A program made the position numbers and the translations under genes. Source: Blasia pusilla (lineage: Eukaryota > Marchantiophyta > Marchantiopsida > Blasiales). Taken from it: DNA of 64,000 nt. Below the pieces are notes generated by a model. It worked only from the letters and a program-made list of their open reading frames with translations. It did not search any database and was not told where the DNA came from. Of the stretch, positions 11,301 to 23,300 are shown piece after piece. How positions within the stretch are numbered: position 1 is the first letter of the stretch; every line of letters begins with the position of its first letter. The DNA lies in assembly GCA_050084515.1 (NCBI GenBank), contig CM114275.1, positions 10,230,001-10,294,000 of the forward strand. Direction: 5' to 3'.

Positions 11301-14300
11301 ATTGGAATTTTGGATGTCCTTGTTGATTTTCGAACTGGAGGTTGTTGCTCTGTGCCTGTAAGATAACTATCGGTACTCTCTAATGGTACTTCTGATATTT
11401 CTACATCAGGCTTTCTCCTTACGTAAAATCTGGTTGGAGATAATCTCCTTGGAGATTTATCAACCTCATCATCATTTTCTTCAACCTTGATATCTTTAAA
11501 GAATGTCAACTCCTTTTCAAAACTGACTTCTGCAGTGCTAGTAATGCTGCTACCAAGATCTTTCTCATTGAAATAGACATCTCTACTTCTGATTGCTTTC
11601 TTAGTGCTTGGATTGAAGAGTCTGTACCCTTTACATCCAGGTTCATACCCTAAGAATATGCATTTCTCCGATTTGGAGTCTAGCTTTGTTCTTTTCTCCT
11701 TTGGAATCAAAGCATAAGCACAACACCGAAAACTTTCAGGTGAGAGAGATCTGGTTTCTTACCACTCCATGCTTCCTCTGGTGTCAAGTTGTCCAATGCT
11801 GTTGAAGGACTCAAATTCTTCAAGTAGTTGGCAGTAGTTAGGGCTTCTCCCCAAAATTCTCGACCAAGGTTTGCTGTGGAGAGCATGGACCTGGTTCTTT
11901 CAACCAATGTCCTATTCAATCTTTCAGCTGCTCCATTCTGCTCTGGACTGCTCCTTGCAGTAACTTGACTCTTGATTCCCTTTTGAGATAAGAAATCTTT
12001 GAACTGTTTGTTGATGTATTCTCCACCTCCATCAGTTCTAAGCACTTTCACTTTCAGGCCAAGCTCATTCTCAACCTCATTGACAAAGTGCTGAAATCTG
12101 TCCAAGACTTCATCCTTTGTCTTCATCAAGTAGACAAACGTCCTTCTTGACTTGTCATCAGTGAAAGAAACAAAGTATTTTGCACCTCCGTTAGATGCTA
12201 CTTTCATCGGTCCACACACATCAGAGTGGATGAGCTCAAGCTTTTCTCCTACTCTAGTTTTGGACTTCTTAGGTGTAGAAGTTCTACTCTGTTTCCCTTC
12301 TATACAACCTTCACAAAAGAATTCTGAACTATCAGGTTGTAAATGGAATCCAACAACCATCTTCTGGAGTTTCCTCATATTCTGAATTCCCAGATGTGCT
12401 AGTCGCCTATGCCAAATGTCTAAAGAATTTTCTTCAGATCCAATGTTGGCCGATTCTTCATCAACATGTGTTGTATGAAGTTTATAAAGCTGATTGTTCA
12501 CAATCGAAGCTTTCCCGATTTCAGTTGTATCATGATCAAAAATAATGCAATGATCATCTGTAAACAACACTTTGAAACCCTCACTTGCTAAGACTTTCAC
12601 AGAGATCAGATTTTTTCCTATCTCAGGAATATAAAGGACATTTTTGAGAAGTAATTCTCTACAACCTTTCAGATTTAGATGAACTTCACCTTTAGAAGAA
12701 GTTTCCAGCTTGTGATTGCTTGCCACTGTTACATTGCGTGTAGAGATTTTCTGAATGTTGCTAAAACAACTTCTCTTACCGACATGTGAGATGTTGCTCC
12801 ACTATCAATGTACCAAGCATCCCCAGAACTTGATTCGAATGGTACATCACCTTCCAAAGTCATGAATAGTTGATCATCATCGCTATCTTCAACCACATGA
12901 GCTTTCTCGGAAGTGTTGAACTTTCCCAAGCTTTTCTTCTTGCCTTTCAGGTCTCTCACCTTTTTCCAACAGACCTCTTCTGTATGGTTCAGCATGTTGC
13001 AATATTTGCACTTGAGCTTCTTCATGCCCTTTTCATTGTACCCTCTCTTACCAACCTTGGCAGCAAGAGCGATCTCATCAGATACATTGTTCCTACCAGC
13101 ATGCTTCGATTCTTCATTGATGAGTTGTCCGTTGACATACTCCCAGGTAAGTTTCTTTTTCTCTTGAGCTTCCAGCACAGTACTCACAGTCTCAAAACTC
13201 TTAGAGAGAGTGCTGAGAAGTAGACCTACTTGGAAAAAAATCGTCTACTTTGAGACCTCCTTCGATGAGAGTAGAAATCATCCCTTTCACCCTCGCCACA
13301 TGAGTAGCAACAGGCTCAGATTCGTCCTGGCAAGTTCACAAGGTTCGAAGGACACTAAAGATGTGTCCTACAGATTCAGTTTGTAAGCCTTCTTTCACAG
13401 TCTCCCACATGGCATGAGCATTTGGTTTGTCACGGGCCATCTCTATAGCAGAGTCTCCCATGTTCATAACCAATGCAGCCATTGCCCTATTGTTGATTTG
13501 ATCCATTCTGCATCCAACAGTTGCATTGCTGTTGGTGCACATTGACGACTTCCCAACAATCCTTATGACAACAGAGGATCTTCATTTCAAAAGACCACTT
13601 TCTCCAATTAGTTGCGTCTAATTTCTTGCTAACCCAGTGATCCATATCACTGTGGGCCCATAACCTAAAAAAAAACAGGAGGAAACAAATACTGACTTTG
13701 ATTACAGAGCTAATTTGTTTCTCCAAGCTCCAAGAAGTTACAGCAGATTATAGATACATGGAATAGCTTCACAGACGTCAAATAGGAAAGGAAACTCTGT
13801 ACTTACAAAAACATGAGAGAGATCTGATTGATCTACTACTCACAAACTTCCTCCCTATAGGAAGAAGAGACTCTCTACACTATTGATGCCTTTTCAAGCA
13901 GCACACTATCTCCTCCAGCAGCAGGTCCTCCAAAACATCAACTCCTTCTATCACAATAGGTCAGCCACCCAAGCTGAGGGGCAGCAATACTGAAGTTCGC
14001 AGGTCCAGGAGCTGGGAATAGTAGAGAAGAGAATGAGAGTGCTCTGGTAAGCCTCTTGCTCTTATAGGATAGCCCCTGGCTATCTTAAACCCTAAAAGTC
14101 CTTAACTAAGGCTAAAGGAGGCTATTATGAAACCCTAAAGGTTTTTAACTAAGACTAAAAAAGCCATTGCGAAAACCTAAAGGTCTAGTTAATAAACCTA
14201 AAAATAGAATTTTACCTATAGATAGAAAAAGTTAACTTTTCATAGTAAAAAACAGATTTTTTCGCTCCTGATCTTACAGTTGCAATTTCAACAGAATTGG

Positions 14301-17300
14301 CTTCTGCTCTCTAAACAGAGACATTATATACATCAGGGTGAGCACTTCTGGCCCTTAGATCTTCTTGAACAGATCCATATCCTAAATAACAGATGGTGGC
14401 TAACCCTAACTCGAGAATTGCCCTAATTCAAGGTTACCCTAAAAGATAGAGGAACACTAAGTTATCTCTAGCTAACTAAATTAGTATCCAACTAAGTTAG
14501 TATTTGACTAACTATTTTTAGAGCATAACTAAACTAGATATTAACAAATTTCAACACTCCCTCTTAATGAGAGTTTAGAGTAATGCCCATCATAGATATA
14601 CACTTTCTATGTTTGTCCTGTGACAGAGGTTTTTCTTCACTCTCTTTACAGTGTCTAAGCTCCCTCCTAGCACCAGAAGATCATCAACATACAATGCTAT
14701 GTACATAGTGGAGTCTAAGGAGTACACTCCTTGATCTGCATTGCTACGTTGGAATCCTTTCCTGATCAGGTAAGCATCCATCTTCTCATACCAGCATCTA
14801 GGTGCTTGCTTTAGGCCATAAAGGGCTTTCTTCAAGAGACACACCTTGCCTGGATGAGTATAACCATCTGGTACCTCCATGTAGATCTCCTCTTTCAGTT
14901 CTCCATTTAAGAATGCAGTCTTCACATCCATCTGTTCCACCTCCCAATTATGTTGAGCTGCTAATGCCAAGAGAACTCTAATGGATCCATACCTTGCAAC
15001 AGGAGCAAAGGTCTCCTGATAGTCTAAACCAGCCTCCTGATTGAAGGATTTTGCAACCAGACGTGCCTTGTACTTCAAGATCTCATTCTTTGGTCCCCTT
15101 TTTATTCTGAAGACCCATTTGCAACCAATGGTCTTTCTACCAGGTGGCAAATCTACAAACTCCCATGTCTCATTTTTCTCTAATGAGACCTTTTCTTCTG
15201 CCACAGCCTGCTCCCACTGTTTCGAATCATTCCTGCTCATAGCCTCACTCAAAGAGTTGGGCTCTACAACTCCTTCTTCAATAGAATGAGCTTCGTTTAT
15301 CCCCAACCTTTCTACAGGTTTGGAAATTCTTCCAGATCTCCTTTGCTCTGAGATCTCCTTGATCACTCCCTCTGTGGACTCATGTGCCTCTAGAACTTGC
15401 TTGGCTGCACTTCTCCTTTGGTACACCTTCATAGGCTGATCATTTTCAACATGATCTTCCTCTCTTACACCTTGGGTGCAAGTATCTAATCCTCCACTAC
15501 ATTCTGCAAGTGTATCCTTTGATAGTTCCTCCTTATCAGCATCTTGATGTGAGTTCGACACTACAGGGATGTTTACAGGAGTGACAACAGAAGTGATTAC
15601 TGGCATCACTCTGGTGACCATTGACTCTTTGTGCTCAGAGTCTTTCCAAAACTCTTCTCATCAAAAGTCACATCATTGCTTCGAATTGCCTTGCAGGTTC
15701 TAGGATTATACAACATGTATCCTTTCAGCCCTTCTTCATACCCAACAAATATGTACTTGTCAGCCTTTGCATCTAGTTTCCTCCTTTGTGTATCAGGGGT
15801 GAGGGCATAGCCAACACAACCAAACACTTTCAATCTAGAAATGTCAGGTTTCTTACCAGACCAGCACTCTTCTGGAGTTACATTCTTCAAGGCCGCTGTG
15901 GGACTGATGTTCCTCAGATAATTCGCTGTCATGATAGCTGCTCCCCAGAATTCTTGACTAAGCTTGGCATGTTGCAACATGCTCAAGGCTTTCTCTTGCA
16001 AGGTTCTATTCAGCCTTTCATCTACTCCATTTTGGTGGGGGCTGTCACGTGCCGTAACATCTTTTAATATCTCCTTGGCTGAGAGATATGCTTGAAAGTC
16101 TTTACTTGCATATTCTCCTCCTCCATCAGACCTAAGTCTCTTCACTCTTCGTTCAACTTGCCTCTCTGTCATGTTGACAAAGATAACAAATTTCTCTAGA
16201 ACTTGAGCCTTGCTGCTTATCAGGTACACAAAGCTCTTTCTACTCTTGTCGTCCACAAATGACACAAAATAGCGTGCTCCTCCTAGTGACTTTACAGGCA
16301 TTGGTCCACACACATCAGAGTGAATCAAGTCCAATAATCTTTCAGACCTGTTAAGTGACCTTCTGGGAGCAGGTGACTTGTGAGCTTTCCCTTGCACACA
16401 AGCCTCACAGAACTCAAGCTTCTGTGACTTCTCAATCTCCACACCACATGACATTCCTTGCAGAGCTCGAATGCTGTGTTCCGATAGGTGCCCCAATCTG
16501 CAATGCCACAGATTCAGCAAGCTCCTATTCTCAGTGAGATTTACCTGCTCCTCTGGATCACATTCCAGCAGTTTGAACAAATTTCCTTGTACCACTCCTC
16601 GACACAAGACTTTCCCTGTTTCTCTCAAGTGTGCAAGTCTGGTTTGAGTTCCAGAAGTGCACATCAATTCCTGCCTCCAATAATTTCTTAACTGACAACA
16701 GATTTTTATGTAATCTGCAACATATAACACTCCATGCAGCTGCCATTTCATCAATTTGCTTTCATCAGCACTGAAGAAAATAGAAACTGAGCCAACCCCT
16801 CCCACAGGACTTAACAATCCAGAAGCACTTCTCACGTGATGATTACTTGCTGGTTTTATGTCTGAGAACAACTCCTCTTGATAACAGACATGTGATGTTG
16901 CACCGAGTCCACCCACCATCCACCGCTCCTCTTGAGATCTTTCTCACACGAGGCCATCATGAAAGAACAACAACTTTCATCAGATGTGTATTCAGTAGTC
17001 ATCACTCCAGCAACCTTTGCCTTATCCTTCTCCCTGTACGAGGTACTTTGCTTTTCCATCAACTTCTCTTGATTCTTGACTGCAGATCCACTCCTTTTAA
17101 CTTTCTCTCCCCTTTTCAACTTCTTTGGACAATTAAGAGCAAGATGTCCCTTCTCTGCACAAATGTAACAAGTTCTGGTCTCTTTCCACTTCCTATCCCT
17201 GTTGAGCATGACTGTTTCTTCCACAATCACCTCTCGCTTCTGATCATATCTCAGGAGCTTGTTGGTCACAGATTCCCATGTAAGCAAATCTGCCTCCCAG

Positions 17301-20300
17301 GTTTCAAAGATTGTAACCATTGTATCAAATCGAGGAGGTAAGGAGGATAGCAACAGGGTTACCTTCCATATAGGAATCAGTTCCTGTCCAACTGCTTTCA
17401 CTTGTGCAAAAGTTGACTCCATTTTGGCAATGTGAGCTGCAACTCTATCTGTGTCAGCCATCCTTGTCGAGCTCAATGTCTTCCATCTTTGCATAGCTAG
17501 AGTCAAAGCTGACTCCTTGTTCAAACTCTTCAGCTTGGACCAGATCTCCCAAGCATTGCTTATACCATCCACCAACTCCCTCATAGAGGAGTTCAGGGTC
17601 TGTTTGAGTAAGATAGCTGCCAACTGATTTTGCTGTCTCCAAGCGAAGTTTACCACAAGCTCTTCTAGATTGTGAGGTTTCATCTCAACATACACCCACA
17701 ACCCTTTCAGCATTAGAATGTCCATCATGGTTCTGGACCATTCTCTATAGTTCCCACCATCTAACTTCTCTACACTGCTGAAATCACTAAGGAGAAAGGT
17801 TTGGGGTGGGCCCATAACCTGAGAATATGATTGACCAGCAGAAGTATCTCCTTGTACAAAGTCAGAGCTAGCATCAGCTAGACCATCCATGATTTCAGCT
17901 TGTACACAATCAGCAAATCAGTTCCTATCTCTATTGCCAAATCAGAGCCCTACCATGATGTGACTCTTCTTACTATCTAAGAGATACTAAGAAGGATTCT
18001 ACTCAGCCACACCTTGCACTCACACTACAGGTCCTCACATGTCACCAGCTCAGAGATCAGACATGGCTCACCATTGAGCACAAACAATCTCCATCAGCAT
18101 ACTAGACAAAACAACCTGCCTTCCAGTGAGGCTCTAGCAAGCACAGCAATTAGTCTCAATCTCCTCTTCCTACTCTCTGATCACTCTGCAGCAGGACCAA
18201 GAGCCTCAGGAGTCCTCACCAAAACTGTGCATGCTGTAGAATTGGCTTCTGCTATCTAAACAGAGACATTATATACATCAGGGTGAGCACTTCTGGCCCT
18301 TAGATCTTCTTGAACAGATCCATACCCTAAATAACAGATGGTGGCTAACCCTAACTCGAGAATTGCCCTAATTCAAGGTTACCCTAAAAGATAGAGGAAC
18401 ACTAAGTTATCTCTAGCTAACTAAATTAGTATCCAACTAAGTTAGTATTTGACTAACTATTTTTAGAGCATAACTAAACTAGATATTAACAAATTTCAAC
18501 AATAAAAGCCATGTTCACACCTGAACTTCTAACATAAACGCAGAGGCTTTGCATAAAAGGCTTTTAGCTTGGACAAAATGAGGAACTTGCATGTCTTCTA
18601 TTTATATTCTTTATCTGGTGGATTTGAGTAAAACTTACAAGTGAAGCAGTGGGAACACCACAAAAGTTGCATGGTCGTTTTTTATACTTGTCTAATTGCC
18701 TTACACTGAGACCAAAGGTCCATTTCATCGATAGGTTTTAAAGAAAGTTGAAGGTTTTAGTTTAATTGACCCGGATCATGACCGTATGAGGAGAGCATTG
18801 GATGGTTACATATCATCATTACTTTGTGGCTTACCCATGCTTTTGTAATCTTCTTTGAATATACTTTGTAGCAAGGCCGCAATGAGGCATGAATTTTCAA
18901 AGAATGAGTGAATGTGGATTTGTGACTATTGTAACACAATTTAGTCTAGTCAATTAGCCATGGTGATCTTTGTTCGGATCTTATTAGTGGAGGGGAGAGA
19001 ATTAATTAACATGATCACATGGATCATAATGATGAGCAATGATACCACAAATTCAAGACTTACAATTAATCTTTTGATTTGTTTGGTCTTGGCCTGTTCA
19101 GTATGTCTATTCAGAACTGATTCAAATCAAAGATCAAGCCAATGACTATGTTGATGTGGAGATAGATGTCTTCAATCCAAATCCTGGTGTGGAGCGGCTG
19201 GAAGGGGGGCTTTTCAAGGGAAAGTCATTAATATATGCCAATTTGAGACAAATTGTTGTTCGAGTGAGTCCTTCGGACTTCAATGAAGCCAAGGAGAATT
19301 CTATTTTGGTTTCTTCCCACATTGACAGTGTGATTACCTCGTAAGTGTCGCTCAAATTTTTTCTTCCATGCTTTCATATACTCTGTGTTGAGAGGACCAT
19401 ATGTCGTCTGTCTGTCTGTCTGTCTGTCCATCTGTCCGTCTGTCCTCACACGAGTGTTGCCCAGGTCAGGAGCTGGTGATTGTAGTTCGTGTATAGGAGT
19501 GATGTTGGAACTGGTTAGGGCCATGTCTCATTGGGCCCACGGATTCAAACACTCCGTGATATTTCTATTCAATACTGGAGAAGAGGAAGGTCTTCTGGGT
19601 GCCCACAGTTTCATAACGCAGGTGCAATTTCCAACTTTTTGTTCCCATGATAGTGTTAAAGTATGTTGATGGCCACATTCTGCACTAAGTTCTTTGTCAG
19701 AATCTGTGCATTGTTGTTTTTCTTTGTTTTAGTGATGGTTGACATTAGAGGGGTGGAGGTGCTAACTATTTTGTGCTCTCCAGCACCCTTGGAGTCCCAT
19801 GTTACGTGTTGCCATTGACGTGGAAGCTATGGGAACAGGAGGGAAGCCTCTAATTTTTCAGGTACGCCCATGTGAATGCATATTCAAATTTTGATTTGTC
19901 CAAGTCCAGTTACTTGGTGTTCTTTATGTAATCTTCTGCAATCAGTGATGTGTTTGAGGTGCATCATATTTAGTTTATCTCCTGATTTTTTTGGTGAACA
20001 GGCAGGACCAAGTAAGTGGCTGTTGGAGTTGTACGCAAAAGTGGCCAAGTATCCATCTGGACAGGTCATTGCTCAGGTAAGGGACCAATGATGAGCAAAG
20101 TAGGCTAGGAATTGTTGATTGTTAAGATGAATTGAGGTTTGGGACTAAAAATGGCAAATCAACAGGTTTATGCCTCAGAGGAGTCAGGACTGAGAACTTT
20201 TGGCCACCCAACTTACTAAAGCTTCTCTTTAAAGAGCACACAAAGTCGTCAAGTTCTCTGGAAAACAGGTTCCTACTCCAGGAAGACACTCCTTGCAGGT

Positions 20301-23300
20301 GTTCTTTGTGAAGCCTAGGTGCTTTCTTTCCAAGGTTTCTGTCTGCTTTTTGTGAAGGTGCTTGCTCTCCAGCGAGTAGTACTGATCAACATCATTGTGC
20401 AATCTAACTTTCAATAATGGGTTCATCAGTGTTTAATAAAGTGCCACAAAGGGTCTTCTTAGACTTTTAGTGTTCAAAGAATTTCCTCTCTTGTATACAG
20501 AACCGAAATTCTCTAATACTAGGAATTTTTTTGTTGAGATGATTGGGAATGAAAAAGACTCACATATGGAGGATGATGATAATGTGAATTAGTGGACACA
20601 CGACGAATAAAGTTTAATCTTGAAAAAGATGCCAAAAAGAAAGATAGACTTTTTTTTATAATACATCTAACTTGGATCAAGACAAATTTTCATATATTTT
20701 CCGTTAGTAATTGTGGAAGAAATAAGTTAACCCTTTTCCAATCCCCATCTTTCAATAAGTAAAAGAAAATCACTTATTTTGATGAAATTTTTTCCAAAAG
20801 AGGATTAAAAGTTTTCTCCCGATCAAACTTGAAAATTAAAAATAATATAGAAGTAATATGAATTCCATTATTTTGAAGAATAATTTTTGTCCCATAAGTG
20901 TCCTGTTATCCTTTTCAATTTGTCCCAAAAGGAAAATTAATTTTCCCTCAAAACTAAACTTAAAATTAATTTGCATGAACCTTGAAAAAAGAATTTTAGA
21001 TTTTCACATGAAGAAAGATAATTAAAATGAAAGAGACTCTAGAAGATTTCATCGAGAAAGATGTTTGAATTTGAGTTAATTATAATTATTAAAAAGAAAA
21101 TTAACAAAATAACCGAATTATTAAAACCTTACCCAGTCTTGTTTTCTGCTTAGTGTAGGGTAAAATAAATAAAAAACTTCATGAACTGGCTTCATGGACA
21201 AATCTGATGGGTGTCATTCATTGATTGGTCTTCAAAGTGAGCTAACGCCCTTAATAGTTTGATTAGAATCAGTTGTCTGGAATCATGGGATGAGCACCCC
21301 GGTGTTACCTTTTATTGATGATTTTGGCATCCTTTTGTGGACAGGACGCATTTCATTTTGGACTGGTGAAATCTGCCACAGATTACCAGGTGTTTCTTGA
21401 AGTTGGGGGCCTTTCTGGACTGGACTTCGCACACATTGAGAATGGTGCTGTATATCATACCAAGGTACTGAACTTTTTAGTGAAATGAGAGTTTCCCATT
21501 TTAGGCTTGTTCTCCAGTTGTCCCTAACCACACCACACCCCTCTCATGATGTATTCTACAAATCTGGAGAAAACTTGTTCGGAGAGCAGGAAATTCTTGC
21601 TGTTATTTGTTCAATAACTGGAGTTGGTAACACAGACCTGTTATTACCTCACATGTCCAGTGAGGGGATGAACGAGCTGGATGTCAAGAACTGTAGGATG
21701 TCGTGGACCTCAAATCACAGCAGTATAGTAACGAGGGAATAAATGAATGAAGCGATTAATTGTCTACAGGGACCATAAAAGGGTCATAGGACTTTCATTT
21801 GCATATTGTGCAACAAATTGAGCTGGAGGGGCACAAATAAAAGGGTCCTACGAGGTCCTCTGGTTTAGATGGTGTTCTCTAGCGTTCACACACCTGTATT
21901 AGAATTTAGCACTTTGAACCTCGTTATTGCAAGCCATGAAACCAGTGACAGTGACAGTGAGGGTAAGGCCTTGGGAGCTTTAGTCTGATGTTATTATGGT
22001 AGTGGCGATTGAAAAGAAAATGCTGTATCTAGAACTCCTGAGCTACAGTGCCATCACAATATTCCATTCTGTTTGTTTATCAGAACTTTCCTTTCTCTGA
22101 GTCTGTGTAGCCACATCTGAATTTGGCCAGGGGATGACATAGTTTAGTGGACATGCTGGCAGAGACTGTACTCATTAAGTAGTGCCTCGTTGGACGGTGC
22201 TTGAGACTGGGATGGGTGTAGAGTGAGGAAGAAGTGAAGAAGGTACCATATGAGAGGAGGGAGACACTCTCATACAGTGTGAGTGCTGACCAAACAACCT
22301 GTTCGTGCGGAGCTTCCGAGTGTAAACCAAAAAACTCTTCACCACACCGTCTACTTTACCTAATTGGGATCCCCAATAGACATTACTTACCAGTGCTGCA
22401 GCTTTGGGCAATGAATCAAGGCTACTGAATGTGTTGAACAATTCTGGTGTTACCAGCTTAGCAATATCAGCATACGCTCTTGCTCTGTGGGTTGTGTATT
22501 TTGCGCAGGAGACCAAGTAATGACTAGAGGTTTCATCCCCATGGTCACACAAGGCGCAAGAGTTTAGTTGTGTTCCCGTCCTGCTTTTCTTATGGTTCAA
22601 GGGGATTGTCTCTGTCCTAAACTTGAACTTGAGCCGGATTCCCAAGCAAGGGGTTCCCTGCAAATAGTTCTTCAGTTCTGCCTTTTTGGGATATACGGTC
22701 AAGAGAGAGAGAGGTCAGACATTTTCATGGCTTCCTCCGTACTGTTCTGCTGTGAGCGTTTGCCCACTCCTTTGGTTATGGTATCCACAAATGCTTTCTC
22801 ATCTTGCTCCCACAGTTCAGGCCCTGCTGGGAGCTTGGTTGCTTGCACAATCTCTTCAACCTTTTTCGTCCAAGATTTGGCCTGCTTTACGGGTCTTCTT
22901 TGGGTCCAATTTTCCCCATCACCTCTTTAGGATAGCGATGCGAGTCCATTGTCTCCAACTGCCTCCGCCATTTCAACTTGGCGATATCACGTCTATCCTC
23001 CAAGGGTTCCACTCCAAGTTCTGATCTCACACCAACTCTGGCTGTTTGTGAGGAAGCTGACATCATACCCCGAAACGCCTTCAGCTGCACAGCTTCAAGC
23101 CTGTCCCTTTGTTTGGTGTTGGCATCCCACACTGCTGCCCCATATTCCAGCGAGGGACGAATGGTATCCAAAATGACAGAGTGCTTTACTTCTGATGATG
23201 TCCCGGCAGTTTAGGAATCTCGACAGACTGTTCACCTTCTTGTGGCCTTTCTCAGTAGTCTTCTTAATGTGGGCATCCCACATGCAGTCTTCTGAGAATT

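Larger units (their letters stand above)
8978..14293 (-). mobile_element. Copia element 2, full-length structure, nested
   Basis: Both LTRs (8978-9605 and 13666-14293) are 628 bases and differ by eye at only a handful of positions, so the insertion is young. The target duplication GAATT is at 8973-8977 and 14294-14298, and it sits inside the left LTR of element 3. The 5316-base element has a PBS (13652-13665), gag, protease, integrase, RT, RNase H and a PPT (GTTGAGTGGGAG, 9606-9617) in Copia order on the minus strand. The coding region is complete in domains but broken by several single-base frame changes. Confidence 0.95.
8554..18501 (-). mobile_element. Copia element 3, RNase H-less, hosts element 2
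   Basis: The LTRs are 8554-8977 plus 14299-14556 (left, interrupted) and 17820-18501 (right). Each is 682 bases and they are nearly identical. The target duplication ATAAA is at 8549-8553 and 18502-18506. LTR ends are TG and CA. Without the nested element its length is 4627 bases. It encodes gag, protease, integrase and RT up to YVDD, but no RNase H: the frame stops about 30 bases from the PPT. Matching LTRs with a deleted pol suggest recent mobilisation in trans by a complete relative. Confidence 0.93.
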
